Positions 19,726-29,449 of a stretch of 64,000 nt of DNA are shown in pieces. Source of the DNA: CAYQZD01 sp964421875 (GTDB lineage: Bacteria > Electryoneota > Tariuqbacteria > Tariuqbacterales > Tariuqbacteraceae); the NCBI GenBank assembly GCA_964421875.1, contig CAYQZD010000005.1, forward strand, positions 1 through 64,000, given 5' to 3'. Position 1 is the first letter of the stretch, and each line of letters begins with the position of its first letter. The notes beneath the pieces are model-generated. The model had not been told where the DNA came from. It ran no database searches and saw nothing but the letters and a program-made list of their open reading frames with translations. Both the position numbers and the translations under genes were made by a program.

Positions 19726-20745
19726 ATGCGGATACTGGTATTGATGGGGGGCAGCTCCCCGGAGAGGATGGTGTCACTGGCTTCGGGTGAGGCGGTGGCG
19801 GAGGGTCTCGACCGGAAGGATCATCAGGTTCTGAAGATGGACCCTTCCGCGCCCCAGAAGGTCTATACCATTATGGAGAAAGTGTTCGAGGGCCCCGTTG
19901 GAGAGGTTCCCATAGGTCAGAACGCTCCCCTTTCAGGGGATAATATTGCTGAGATATTGCGTAGCTTGAAAAAATACTCCGTGGATTTGATTTTCCCTAT
20001 GCTGCACGGAGGCTGGGGAGAAGATGGACGTTTGCAGGCGGTCTTTGAATTATCGGGAATACCCTTCGTCGGCTCCGGCTCCACCGCTTCAGCCCTGGCG
20101 ATGAATAAACACCTCGCTAAGCGGGTGATTTCCACTGAGGGTATTAATACGCCGGAGTTTTTCTTCCTTCACAACAACGTGCTCGACCGGGCTCCGGAGA
20201 TGTGCGAAGAATTCGGTTATCCCCTGGTGATAAAGCCCAATCACGGCGGTTCCACCGTGGGACTCACCATCGCCCGCAACCGGCGGCCGCTGGAAATGGG
20301 GATTCGTCAGGTTCGGGAGATGGAGGATGATTTGCTGGTGGAGCGCTATATCCCGGGCCGGGAACTCACCGTGGGGATATTCGACGGACAGGGGATGTCG
20401 GTGGTTGAGATGATTCCCAAGGACGGATTTTACGATTACAAGCATAAGTACACCGAGGGCCAGACGGATTATATTTGCCCTGCTGATATTGGAGCAAAAT
20501 TGACTCAGGAGTGTCTGGAAACCGGCTCCCTCGCCTTCAGGCTGCTGGGGTGTGAAGTTTTCGGCAGGGTCGATTTCCGTTTGGATGAGCAGGGGAAGCT
20601 GTATTTCTTGGAAGTCAACACCATTCCTGGGATGACCATGCAAAGCCTGGTCCCCAAATCCGCTCAGGCAGTGGGGATGGATTTCCCCGAACTGGTGAAC
20701 CGGATAGTGGTGGCAAGTGTCAACCTGAGTAGGGAATTCTCCTGA
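19726..20745 (+). CDS. ddl: D-alanine--D-alanine ligase
   Basis: The 339-residue ATP-grasp enzyme starts MRILVLMGGSSPERMVSL. It has FPMLHGGWGEDGRLQ, the ATP-binding KPNHGGSTVGLT, VERYIPGRELTVG, and the C-terminal FLEVNTIPGMT with the metal-binding Glu and Asn. It makes the D-Ala-D-Ala dipeptide for peptidoglycan in the cytoplasm. Neighbouring genes for a lytic transglycosylase and, further on, mreBC also serve the cell wall, but mur genes are not in the window. Confidence 0.95.
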   Translation: MRILVLMGGSSPERMVSLASGEAVAEGLDRKDHQVLKMDPSAPQKVYTIMEKVFEGPVGEVPIGQNAPLSGDNIAEILRSLKKYSVDLIFPMLHGGWGEDGRLQAVFELSGIPFVGSGSTASALAMNKHLAKRVISTEGINTPEFFFLHNNVLDRAPEMCEEFGYPLVIKPNHGGSTVGLTIARNRRPLEMGIRQVREMEDDLLVERYIPGRELTVGIFDGQGMSVVEMIPKDGFYDYKHKYTEGQTDYICPADIGAKLTQECLETGSLAFRLLGCEVFGRVDFRLDEQGKLYFLEVNTIPGMTMQSLVPKSAQAVGMDFPELVNRIVVASVNLSREFS

Positions 20746-20876
20746 GAAGATAGATAGTATGGATGTCGAATACCCGGTTATCAAGTTGATAATATGGACA
20801 ATTTTTTGTATATTATTAGTTTAAATTTCTCTGCGACCTATCGCTGTCTACAGCCTGACTTACAAAGCCTTGCTGA

Positions 20877-23108
20877 ATGATGACTTCATCAAATATGAAT
20901 ACGAACTCTGGACAATTATTGACCCGGCGCCGCTTAATACCCCTGATTCTGACCGCTGCCAGCGTGATTGCCTTTTCCGGGTGCGGCGGTATGAACACCT
21001 GGATTTCCACCGCGAAGAATCCTCCGATAGCGGAAGCGCCTCACGATACTACCGAAGAATCCCACGGCGACAGCCTCATCGTCAGCGGCAATTCTGTCAA
21101 AGTGGAGTTCGAGGAGGCGGAACGTGACGCGGAATGGCTGAAACTCTCCAGTCAGGAGAAGCTGGATTCGGTGGCGATGCTGCTGGATTTAGCGGTGTCG
21201 CATCAGGAGGATGGAGACAACACGGTAGCGGAGTTCTATTTCCACGGAGCGCGGGAAAAACTGGGGGAAATCGAATACTTAGCCGATGAAAGCGAAAGGT
21301 TGGATTATTTAAGGCTGGAGATAGAGATCGACCTCCACTACCGGGAATTCGTAACCGCGCTGGATACCATTCCCGCCCAAAGTTCTCCCGACGCCGTAAT
21401 GATGGGCATTGACTTGGCGGAAGGGGATTCTGCGGTAGTGGACAGTCTTTTCCTGGAAAAGCCGGAAGTGACCTTCGGTTCAGCCGCAGTTGATTCGGCG
21501 CTGGAAGCGAGTGTCGAGTTCCCGCAGGTGCCGGTAGTGCGGAACCGTAAAGTGGAGAACGCCATTAATTTCTTCCGGCACAAGGGGCGCAAAGTTTTCA
21601 CCGTATGGCTGGCGCGGTCGGAGTACTATATTCCGCAGATGCAGAAGATTCTGCGGGAGGAAGGGCTCCCGGAAGAGTTGGTTTACCTGTCGATGATAGA
21701 ATCGGGCTTCAATCCCAAAGCCTATTCCTACGCCCACGCTTCCGGTCCCTGGCAGTTCATCCGTTCCACCGGGAGGATTTTCGGGCTCTACAGCGACTGG
21801 TGGTACGACGAACGACGCGACCCGGTCAAGTCCACCCTCGCCGCTTGTAAGTATCTGAAGAAATTGTATCTGGAGTTTGAGGATTGGTACCTGGCGCTGG
21901 CCGCCTATAACTGCGGGGAAGCCCGGGTGCGCCGGCATATGCGGCGTTATAACACCAGAGATTTCTGGAAATTGAAACGCCTTCCGCGACAAACCCGAAA
22001 CTATGTACCCACTTACCTGGCGGCGATGACAATCGCGCAAAATCCCGCTGAATACGGCTTCGACGAGGTGGTGCATAAAAATCCATTGCCTAACGATTCG
22101 GTGGTGGTGAGGGAATGCCTCGACTTGACACTGGTGGCAAATATCCTGGACACCAGCTACACTGCGGTGAAGGCGTTAAATCCGGCCATTGTTAGATGGT
22201 GCACTCCGCCGACCAGGGACAGCATCTGGCTGTATATTCCCCAGGGGACAGTCGATAAGTTCGTCGAAGGCCTCTCCGCGGTGCCCGAGAGCAGCAAGCG
22301 TAGTTGGGTGCGGCACCGGGTAAGGCCGGGAGAGACCTTATCCACTATCGCCCGGCGTTACGGAACCTCGATGAAGGCAATCCGGGACATCAAAGCCAAC
22401 CGCATCTATAGTTATCATAAAATCCGAGCCGGAAAGCACCTGTTGGTTCCGGTGCCGCCCGGTAAATACAGCGAAAAGTGGGCTGTCAATAATCAGTTGG
22501 AATCATCCAACAAATTTATTCCCCGGGAAGCGGCATCCGGAAGGCAGAGAGTGGTTTACACCGTTCGCAAGGGGGATAACCTCTCCACCATCGCCCAGCG
22601 CTATCACACCTCCGTGGGCTCGCTGAAACGCTGGAACCGGCTCTGGGGCAAGCGTTTCATCTACCCCGGACAGAAATTAGTGGTTTACACCCCGGTCGAA
22701 GCCGGGGAAGATTATACCCGCAATATCCCTAAGAATACGGACAGTTCCGGTGAGTATCATAAGGTGCGGCAGGGAGAATCTCTCTGGCTCATCGCCCAGA
22801 GTTATGGAACAAGCGTGGATGAGCTTAAAGATCTGAACGGGCTGACCGGCCGCTGCGTCATCCGTCCCGGCGATAAAATCAGGGTGAAGAATGAGAAGAA
22901 GGAAGATAAAATCCTTGATTTAAGTTTAGTGAAATCAGCGGAGGCGGGCGAGTCCAAGCTTATTGTATATGTTGTCAGAAAGGGAGATACTCTATGGGAA
23001 ATCTCCCGCGCTTTCGGAGTTCCTGTCTCCGAAATCAGAAAATACAACGCCCTGGGACGGCGCAATTTGATTAAGCCGGGTGAAAAACTGTTGATTCCTC
23101 GGAAATAA
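20877..23108 (+). CDS. LysM-containing lytic transglycosylase, MltD-like lipoprotein
   Basis: The 743-residue protein starts with a twin-arginine-like RRR and a hydrophobic stretch ending VIAFSGC, a plausible lipobox. A charged region of about 190 residues precedes a family 1 transglycosylase (SLT) domain, with the catalytic Glu in SMIESGFNP (about residue 274), GPWQFI, and AAYNCGEARV. An MltD-type linker domain follows, then four LysM peptidoglycan-binding repeats at about 479-525, 559-605, 627-671 and 697-743. It would cut glycan strands in the periplasm from an outer-membrane anchor. The ATGs at 20877, 20880 and 20895 are all possible starts. Four LysM copies is at the high end for this family. 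Confidence 0.9.
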   Translation: MMTSSNMNTNSGQLLTRRRLIPLILTAASVIAFSGCGGMNTWISTAKNPPIAEAPHDTTEESHGDSLIVSGNSVKVEFEEAERDAEWLKLSSQEKLDSVAMLLDLAVSHQEDGDNTVAEFYFHGAREKLGEIEYLADESERLDYLRLEIEIDLHYREFVTALDTIPAQSSPDAVMMGIDLAEGDSAVVDSLFLEKPEVTFGSAAVDSALEASVEFPQVPVVRNRKVENAINFFRHKGRKVFTVWLARSEYYIPQMQKILREEGLPEELVYLSMIESGFNPKAYSYAHASGPWQFIRSTGRIFGLYSDWWYDERRDPVKSTLAACKYLKKLYLEFEDWYLALAAYNCGEARVRRHMRRYNTRDFWKLKRLPRQTRNYVPTYLAAMTIAQNPAEYGFDEVVHKNPLPNDSVVVRECLDLTLVANILDTSYTAVKALNPAIVRWCTPPTRDSIWLYIPQGTVDKFVEGLSAVPESSKRSWVRHRVRPGETLSTIARRYGTSMKAIRDIKANRIYSYHKIRAGKHLLVPVPPGKYSEKWAVNNQLESSNKFIPREAASGRQRVVYTVRKGDNLSTIAQRYHTSVGSLKRWNRLWGKRFIYPGQKLVVYTPVEAGEDYTRNIPKNTDSSGEYHKVRQGESLWLIAQSYGTSVDELKDLNGLTGRCVIRPGDKIRVKNEKKEDKILDLSLVKSAEAGESKLIVYVVRKGDTLWEISRAFGVPVSEIRKYNALGRRNLIKPGEKLLIPRK

Positions 23109-23114
23109 TTTGAG

Positions 23115-23999
23115 GTGAATTTGCGAAAACGGGATTTCACAGCCTTTCTCATAATCATCGGGGTGACACTGCTCTTCCTTTTCATCCTCTTCAGTGTTTT
23201 CCATGGCTCCAGCAAGATGGAGGGATTATCTATCTCCGGAGGAGAAAAGGTAGCTCTGCTGGAAGTCAAGGGTATGATTTTCGACGCTAAAAGCTTCGTA
23301 GAGGACTTGAGGCGGTACCTGAAAATCTCCTCCGTCAAAGCCATTGTGGTGCGCGTCGACAGCCCCGGCGGAGGGGTGGCGGCTTCCCAGGAGATGTATG
23401 CGGAACTGAGAAAGGCCAGAGAAAAACTGCCGGTGGTAGTCTCGATGGGCGGTGTCGCAGCTTCGGGCGGATATTATCTAGCGCTGGCGGCGGATACCAT
23501 TATGGCGAATCCCGGCACCACCACCGGGAGCATCGGCGTAATCGCCGGCGTCACCCTAATTCACCGGCTGGCGGAAAAAATCGGCGTCGACTACGAAGTC
23601 ATCAAGAGCGGGAAGTTCAAAGACACCGGCAACTCTTTCCGAAAGATTACTCCGGAGGAGCGAAAATACCTCCAGGAATTAATCGATGATGTCTATGAAC
23701 AGTTCATCGAAGTAGTGGCGGTGGAACGCGGTCTGCCCTTGAATGAGGTGAGAAAGATGGCGGACGGGCGGGTTTTCACCGGCAGGCAGGCCATGGAAAT
23801 GAACCTGGTGGACCTGTTAGGAAACTACCAGGACGCTATCACCCTGGCGGGCGAGCTGGGCGGCATCGAAGGCACTCCCGAAGTGCTGGAAAAAAAGAAG
23901 CGCAAACTTACACTCTGGGATATTCTGTTCGGCGACTTCGAGGAAGCCCTGCACCGCCTGGATTTGAACCGCACCGAAGTCCGCTACCAAATGCCGTGA
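23115..23999 (+). CDS. sppA: signal peptide peptidase SppA (short, single-domain type)
   Basis: The 294-residue membrane serine peptidase has one N-terminal membrane helix (about 8-30). The catalytic Ser117 lies in GGVAASGGYY, and the catalytic Lys in the KSGKFKD stretch (about 164-170); RVDSPGGGVAAS forms the oxyanion-side strand. This is the half-length type found in Bacillus and archaea, not the duplicated E. coli enzyme. It degrades remnant signal peptides in the membrane. It starts 6 bases after the transglycosylase stop, probably in the same transcript. Confidence 0.92.
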   Translation: MNLRKRDFTAFLIIIGVTLLFLFILFSVFHGSSKMEGLSISGGEKVALLEVKGMIFDAKSFVEDLRRYLKISSVKAIVVRVDSPGGGVAASQEMYAELRKAREKLPVVVSMGGVAASGGYYLALAADTIMANPGTTTGSIGVIAGVTLIHRLAEKIGVDYEVIKSGKFKDTGNSFRKITPEERKYLQELIDDVYEQFIEVVAVERGLPLNEVRKMADGRVFTGRQAMEMNLVDLLGNYQDAITLAGELGGIEGTPEVLEKKKRKLTLWDILFGDFEEALHRLDLNRTEVRYQMP

Positions 24000-24083
24000 A
24001 TTGGGATTCAGGAGTCGGGGTTCGGGATTCAGTAAACGGTACTAGATATTCAATAAAAATCATCAACTTAAAAAGGAGAGTCT

Positions 24084-24173
24084 ATGCCCTGTGGTCGGAA
24101 GCGCAAGCGTCAGAAGATTGCGACTCACAAGCGGAAAAAGCGCCTGCGCAAGAATCGTCATAAAAAGAAATAG
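24084..24173 (+). CDS. 29-residue basic protein, AURKAIP1/COX24 (mS38-like) type
   Basis: A tiny gene of 30 codons including the stop lies behind a strong ribosome site (AAAGGAG, 5-6 bases before the ATG). The product begins MPCGRKRKRQKIATHKRKK and ends in an RKNRHKKK tail: 17 of 29 residues are Lys, Arg or His. It matches the short conserved hypothetical proteins of Bacteroidetes and relatives that share the COX24/AURKAIP1 motif with mitochondrial ribosomal protein mS38. A ribosomal association is inferred from that likeness. It is too short for most gene finders. Confidence 0.8.
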   Translation: MPCGRKRKRQKIATHKRKKRLRKNRHKKK

Positions 24174-24284
24174 TCGGTGACAATGACGCGCGGGTAATTA
24201 AGCCCGCTATGCACATAATCTCGGACGGCGCTGCATATCATACTGACAGACTATTATATTATGAATTAAGGCGCGGAATCGCCT

Positions 24285-24503
24285 TTGCATTCAACAATCG
24301 GAAAAATGTTGATTATCGCCGGGGGGGCGCTCACGATTTTGGGCGCGTTGCTGATGTTCGGTGAAAAAATTCCCTTCCTGGGTAAACTCCCAGGAGACTT
24401 CACCTTCAAGGGAAAGAATTTCACCCTGTATTTCCCTCTGGCTACCGGGATTGTCCTAAGCCTCGTCATCACCCTCATCCTCAACCTATTCGGGAGAAGG
24501 TGA
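24285..24503 (+). CDS. DUF2905 small membrane protein
   Basis: The 72-residue protein has two hydrophobic helices flanking the conserved KIPFLGKLPGDFTFKG loop, which is typical of DUF2905. Its function is unknown. The TTG at 24285 gives the usual N-terminus (about eight residues before the first helix); an ATG at 24306 would remove seven. Its stop codon overlaps the xseA start (TGATG), so translation is coupled. Confidence 0.85.
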   Translation: MHSTIGKMLIIAGGALTILGALLMFGEKIPFLGKLPGDFTFKGKNFTLYFPLATGIVLSLVITLILNLFGRR

Positions 24504-25711
24504 TGAAGGTCTATAAAGTAGGAGAACTCACCCGGACCATCAAGGCTCTGCTGGAACAGAACCTGCCCACCCTCTGGGTAGAAGGTGAAATCTCCGAGTA
24601 CACCCGCCACCGCAGCGGACACCATTATTTCACCTTGAAGGACGCGGAATCGGCGCTCTCCTGCGTAATGTGGCGGGGGCAGGCTTCGACGCTGTTTTTC
24701 ACCCCGCAGCCGGGAATGAAAGTGATGGCGCAGGGACGAGTGACGGTTTACGAAAAGGGCGGCCGTTACCAGTTCGAGGTCTGGGAACTCCAGCTTTCCG
24801 GCGAAGGGGAGTTGATGGCGGCTTTCGAGCGGATGAAAGCCAAGCTGGCGGAGGAAGGACTTTTCGACCCTGCGCATAAGCAAGCTATCCCTAAGTTTCC
24901 TTGGCGGATAGGACTGGTGACTTCGCCCACCGGCGCCGCTGTCAAAGATTTGGTATCGGTGAGCCGCCGCCGGAATCCGGCGCTGGAGTTGATATTGTCG
25001 CCGGTGAGGGTTCAGGGCGAAAGCGCGGCGCAGGAAATCGCCGCCGCCATTGAAGCCTTCAACCGCTATAGCGGGGTAGATTTGTTGATAGTGGGCCGGG
25101 GCGGCGGTTCGCTAGAGGACCTATGGCCCTTCAATGAGGAATTGGTGGCGCGGGCGATTTTCGCCTCGAAAATTCCCGTGATTTCCGCCGTGGGGCACGA
25201 AGTGGATTTCTCCATCGCCGACCTCACCGCCGACCTCAGGGCTCCAACCCCCTCCGCCGCGGCTGAAATCGCGGTTCCGGACGCCAAAGAAATACTGCAA
25301 AGTATGCTGGAGGCCCGGCATCGGATGGAGAGCGCGATAACCATTCGCTTGAAAAACCTGCGGGAACGGATGGAATGGGCGCAGAAATCGCGTGCCTTCA
25401 ACCGCCCCTTCGAGCTGTTCCGCGAGTTTTCCCAGCGTTTGGACGATTATCGGCGCAGGCTGGACCTAAGCTCCCAAGCGGCGTTGGAACGGCGTACAAG
25501 CGCGCTGAACCGGCTGCAGGGAACTCTGCGGGCGATGGATCCCATCGCGGTGCTGAAGCGGGGGTATTCGGTGGTCCGCAAGCTCCCCGAAGGTGTGGTG
25601 GTGACCGACGCCTCGACGCTGGCAAAGGGGGATAACCTCTCCTTGACCTTCGCCCGCGGCGGCGCGGCGGGTCGGGTGACCAAAGTCGAGGATAACCGTC
25701 TGCCGCTGTGA
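24503..25711 (+). CDS. xseA: exodeoxyribonuclease VII large subunit
   Basis: The product has an N-terminal OB-fold (LPTLWVEGEISEYTRHRSGH, with ATG start MKVYKVGEL) and the central catalytic region with LVTSPTGAAVKD, LIVGRGGGSLEDLWPF and SAVGHEVDF. A long coiled-coil stretch (about 255-340) and a C-terminal KRGYSVVR segment follow. It processes single-stranded DNA with XseB. The ATG at 24503 is preferred to a GTG one codon earlier because it forms the usual TGATG overlap. The small subunit gene xseB follows only after a 650-base repeat-filled gap, which is unusual for this pair. Confidence 0.94.
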   Translation: MKVYKVGELTRTIKALLEQNLPTLWVEGEISEYTRHRSGHHYFTLKDAESALSCVMWRGQASTLFFTPQPGMKVMAQGRVTVYEKGGRYQFEVWELQLSGEGELMAAFERMKAKLAEEGLFDPAHKQAIPKFPWRIGLVTSPTGAAVKDLVSVSRRRNPALELILSPVRVQGESAAQEIAAAIEAFNRYSGVDLLIVGRGGGSLEDLWPFNEELVARAIFASKIPVISAVGHEVDFSIADLTADLRAPTPSAAAEIAVPDAKEILQSMLEARHRMESAITIRLKNLRERMEWAQKSRAFNRPFELFREFSQRLDDYRRRLDLSSQAALERRTSALNRLQGTLRAMDPIAVLKRGYSVVRKLPEGVVVTDASTLAKGDNLSLTFARGGAAGRVTKVEDNRLPL

Positions 25712-26360
25712 CTTGCTGATGGTGTCATTGCATGTCGTCATTCTGGGAAGAATGACCGGAAGGGGGATGTCATTCCGAGCGAAAGCCGGAATCCATCTTC
25801 TTGTATTTCTATGAAATACTGGACTCCCGCTTTCGCGGGCGTGACATCGCATAGGACATCATTTTTAGAACCGATATAGTTATTAATGTGGCGGAACATA
25901 CCCCCCGCAGGATTTGTCGGGGGATAAATCCCCGACCTACAAATATTTAATCCGCTTAATCAGCTTAATCTGCTGTGAGTATTATTTTTAATGATAAAAT
26001 ATTTGTGAATATCAACTTCAGAATGGCTAATACTTCACTGATGGAAAGCGTATTCGTCATCAGCCGTACGGCTGATCATTCTTTTCCGGAAGGATTCCAG
26101 CTTACGCCGTACGGCGCATAGGACGCCGGAATGACCATTTTGCTTATGACTTCAGATAGCTATAGTCTTACCAGAATGGTAAGCTGTTACTATTAATGGG
26201 GGCGAATAATAGTGTGCATTATCAATGAGAGAAATAGTTATTTTTGTAGGGATTCAACATGTTGAACCCCTACTGGAATGTCCACTATAATCCGACCTGA
26301 TTAATAACTTGTTAACTTGCTAACTTGTAAACTTGTGAACTCTCTAATTCTATCTATTGA
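25712..26360. repeat. repeat-rich intergenic region between xseA and xseB
   Basis: There is no gene here. In order, it contains a perfect 8-bp-stem hairpin (25737-25756, GTCATTCT...AGAATGAC), an ATTCCG...CGGAAT hairpin (about 25772-25791), a CCCGC...GCGGG hairpin near 25826, and a copy of the CCGCTTAATCNGCTTAATC repeat near 25950. A pair of GCCGTACGGC palindromes sits in a CCGGAA...CCGGAAT unit (about 26056-26140), and an array of five 8-bp AACTTGNN units (26306-26345) lies just before xseB. A unit related to 26080-26180 is found again at about 39265-39355. Confidence 0.7.
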
Positions 26361-26600
26361 ATGACTGAAAAAAATAAAGACAGTAAAGAGCCCGATTTCG
26401 AAGAGGCTCTCTCCGAAATCGATTCCATCGTGACCAAGCTGGAAGGCGGGGAGCTGTCACTGGACGATTCACTCCGGATGTTCCAGCGGGGGATGGAATT
26501 GGTCGATTCTTGTTCCCGGAAACTGGACAAGGCGGAGGAGAAGCTGAAGGTTTTGATTGAAGGCGCCGGGGGTGAATTCACTTTGAGGAATGGTGAATGA
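26361..26600 (+). CDS. xseB: exodeoxyribonuclease VII small subunit
   Basis: The 79-residue helical protein has the XseB core: FEEALSEIDSIVTKLEGGELSLDD split by the family, then SLRMFQRGMELVDSC and LDKAEEKL. It forms the helical arms of exonuclease VII with XseA. It overlaps dxs by 4 bases (ATGA), an arrangement seen in many bacteria where xseB, ispA and dxs adjoin. Here ispA is missing from between them. Confidence 0.93.
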   Translation: MTEKNKDSKEPDFEEALSEIDSIVTKLEGGELSLDDSLRMFQRGMELVDSCSRKLDKAEEKLKVLIEGAGGEFTLRNGE

Positions 26601-28489
26601 AATACAGTTTTTTGCCTAAGATAGATTCTCCCGAGGATTTGAAAAAGCTTTCACTGGAAGAACTCAAGATTCTGGCGGATGAAGTGCGGGACTACATTAT
26701 CCAGATAGTTTCCGAGACCGGGGGCCACCTGGCTCCTAGCTTGGGCGCGGTGGATTTAGCCATCGCCGTCCATTATGTCTTCGATTCCCCCCGGGACAAA
26801 ATTATATGGGACGTGGGTCACCAGGCCTACGCTCACAAAATAATCACCGGGCGGCGCGAAGCTTTCGCGACCAATCGCTGTTGGGAAGGGTTGTCGGGTT
26901 TTCCCCGGCGGGAAGAATCCCCTCACGACGCATTCGGCACCGGACACGCTTCAACCTCCATCTCCGCCGGACTGGGACTGGCATGCGCCCGGGACGCCGC
27001 GGGAGAGGACTACACGGTGGTGTCGGTTATCGGCGACGGCTCCCTCACCGGGGGGTTGGCTTTTGAGGGATTGAACAACGCCGGCGCCTTGGAGAAGGAC
27101 ATCATCGTCATCATCAACGATAACAATATGTCCATATCACCCAACGTGGGAGCCTTGCACAACCACCTGGCGATGATACTCACTCACCCCGCATACTCCA
27201 AGCTGAAGGACGAAATCTGGGACATCACCGGCAAGCTCCCCTCCGGAGAATTGATTCAGAAGGCGGTAGGGCGGACTGGGACCGGTTTGAAAGCGATGGT
27301 GACTCCTGCTCTGCTCTTCGAACGGTTGGGTTTCAAGTTCACGGGTCCGGTGAGCGGTCATAACATCGAGAAACTGGTGCGGATTCTGCGCCAGGTCAAA
27401 CAACTCAAGGGGCCTCGGATACTATACGTGCTCACCCAGAAGGGGCGGGGTTACAAGTTTGCCGAAGAGGACGCCATCCGCTTCCACGGACTGGGTTCGT
27501 TTGATAAAACCACCGGAATGGCGAATGGAAGAAAGCGGAAAGCGCCGTCATATACCGCAGTGTTCGGCAAGGCTATGGTGGAACTCGCCGCTAAAAATGA
27601 TAAACTGGTAGCCATCACCGCCGCAATGTCGGAGGGAACCGGACTGACGCTGATGAAGGATGAATTTCCCAAAAGGTTTTTCGATGTCGGTATCGCGGAA
27701 GGGCATGCGGTCACCTTTGCCGCAGGGCTGGCTTCGCAGGGTATGAAGCCGGTGGTGGCAATCTATTCCACTTTCCTCCAGCGCGCCTTTGACCAAATTA
27801 TCCACGATGTGGCGCTGCAGAACCTGCCGGTGGTTTTTGCCATAGACCGAGCCGGTGTGGTGGGTGAAGACGGGCCTACGCATCACGGATGCTTCGACCT
27901 CAGCTATCTTAGGGGAGTTCCGGGGATGACCATTATGGTTCCCCGAGATGAGTCGATGCTGAGGGATATGCTATATACCGCATCTCTGTATAAAGCCGGA
28001 CCGGCGGCGATAAGATATCCTCGCGGCGCCGGAGTGGGAGTGCCGCTAAAAACGGGATTTGATGAGGTTCAGATCGGTAAGGCTGAAATCCTCCGGGAAG
28101 GGAGTGAAATCGCCATCCTGGGAGTGGGACCGGCCCTCCACGAATGCCTGGAAGCAGCGGAAATGCTGGAACAGGAGGGAATTCACCTCACCGTAATAGA
28201 CCTCCGCTTCGTGAAGCCGCTCGACCGGGAACTTATACTGAGCATCGCCGAATCCCATAGTTACCTCCTTACGGTGGAAGAAAATGCTATTGAAGGGGGC
28301 CTCGGCAGCCGGGTGCTGGAACTGTTGTCAAAACTTGATGCGCCTCCCAAAGTGAGGCGGATGGGTATCCCCGACCGCTTCATCGACCAGGGGCCGCGCC
28401 GGCACTTGCTGAAAAACCTGGGTCTGAGCGCTGAGGGGATTGTGCAGACAGTCCAGGAGATGTTTCCCTCACTGAAAAAAGTGCATTAA
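26597..28489 (+). CDS. dxs: 1-deoxy-D-xylulose-5-phosphate synthase
   Basis: The 630-residue transketolase-like enzyme has GGHLAPSLGAVDLAIAVHY, the DVGHQAYAHKIITGR motif, the thiamine-diphosphate motif GDGSLTGGLAFEGLNNAG, VLTQKGRGYKFAEED, and a second-domain VFAIDRAGVVGEDGPTHHG with the active-site histidine. It condenses pyruvate and glyceraldehyde 3-phosphate, the first step of the isoprenoid pathway that also uses the IspD and IspF encoded 10 kb earlier. Its length is typical. Confidence 0.96.
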   Translation: MKYSFLPKIDSPEDLKKLSLEELKILADEVRDYIIQIVSETGGHLAPSLGAVDLAIAVHYVFDSPRDKIIWDVGHQAYAHKIITGRREAFATNRCWEGLSGFPRREESPHDAFGTGHASTSISAGLGLACARDAAGEDYTVVSVIGDGSLTGGLAFEGLNNAGALEKDIIVIINDNNMSISPNVGALHNHLAMILTHPAYSKLKDEIWDITGKLPSGELIQKAVGRTGTGLKAMVTPALLFERLGFKFTGPVSGHNIEKLVRILRQVKQLKGPRILYVLTQKGRGYKFAEEDAIRFHGLGSFDKTTGMANGRKRKAPSYTAVFGKAMVELAAKNDKLVAITAAMSEGTGLTLMKDEFPKRFFDVGIAEGHAVTFAAGLASQGMKPVVAIYSTFLQRAFDQIIHDVALQNLPVVFAIDRAGVVGEDGPTHHGCFDLSYLRGVPGMTIMVPRDESMLRDMLYTASLYKAGPAAIRYPRGAGVGVPLKTGFDEVQIGKAEILREGSEIAILGVGPALHECLEAAEMLEQEGIHLTVIDLRFVKPLDRELILSIAESHSYLLTVEENAIEGGLGSRVLELLSKLDAPPKVRRMGIPDRFIDQGPRRHLLKNLGLSAEGIVQTVQEMFPSLKKVH

Positions 28490-28597
28490 GGCGGATTCTC
28501 CGACCGGCGAGTCGAAACCAATCGATACGTTCAGACCTGCAGACCTGCGAACTTAGGAATACATATCCTACAACTCCCATATATTTCTGAGGCGGAT

Positions 28598-29449
28598 TTG
28601 ATACTGGGGATAATCGGAAATACCAGAAAAACGGAGTGCTGCGCCATACTTCCCGAATTCCTGGAGTGGCTGACACGGCAAGGCGCAAGGTATATTGCCG
28701 ACCAGGATTTAAAAGACTTACTCCAGGACCTCCCCTATGAATATTATCCCAGAGAAGACCTGGCAAAACACTGCAATGTTGTGCTCTCCTTCGGCGGCGA
28801 TGGAACTATGCTCTCTACCGCCAGAGCGGTGGGCGTGAGCGAAACCCCCATCCTGGGAGTGAATATGGGAGGAATGGGATACCTCACCGACGTCTCCCCC
28901 GACGAACTGCGGGAGAAGATGAGCGACTTTTTAGCGGGGAAGTACATCGTCGAAAACCGTATGCTGCTAAAGGCGACAGTGGAGACGGGGGGAAAAGCTA
29001 AAGTCTTTCATGCGCTAAACGACGTGGTGATAGACAAGGGCGCGGTTTCGCGCATTATCGATATCCGCACCACCATCGAAGGACGCTATTTCAACACCTT
29101 CAAGGCCGACGGAATCATCGTTTCCACACCAACAGGTTCCACCGGCTATTCCCTGAGCGCCGGAGGACCCATCCTGGAACCCTCGATGGAAGGAATAATC
29201 ATCAATCCCATATGCCCCCACACTCTGGGGCACCGGCCCATAGTGATTTCCGCCGATAAATCCATCGAGATTGAATCCGACCCGCGCCTGAGGGAGCAGG
29301 TCTTCGCCTGCGACGGATTCAGAGAGTTGTTGATTCCTCCCCAAACCAAGGTCACGGTGCAAAAGTCGGAGCGGGTGGTTAGACTCATTATAATGAAAGG
29401 GAGACATTTCTACGATGTGCTGCGGGAAAAACTGAACTGGGGGATATAG
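28598..29449 (+). CDS. nadK: NAD kinase
   Basis: The 283-residue protein has the GGDGTMLSTAR nucleotide motif (about 65-75), GVNMGGMGYL, the NDVVIDKG motif, and TPTGSTGYSLSAGGP. It phosphorylates NAD to NADP. The start is a TTG at 28598 giving MILGIIGNTRK, the usual N-terminus. The next gene, ftsY, begins at the base after its stop. Confidence 0.94.
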   Translation: MILGIIGNTRKTECCAILPEFLEWLTRQGARYIADQDLKDLLQDLPYEYYPREDLAKHCNVVLSFGGDGTMLSTARAVGVSETPILGVNMGGMGYLTDVSPDELREKMSDFLAGKYIVENRMLLKATVETGGKAKVFHALNDVVIDKGAVSRIIDIRTTIEGRYFNTFKADGIIVSTPTGSTGYSLSAGGPILEPSMEGIIINPICPHTLGHRPIVISADKSIEIESDPRLREQVFACDGFRELLIPPQTKVTVQKSERVVRLIIMKGRHFYDVLREKLNWGI

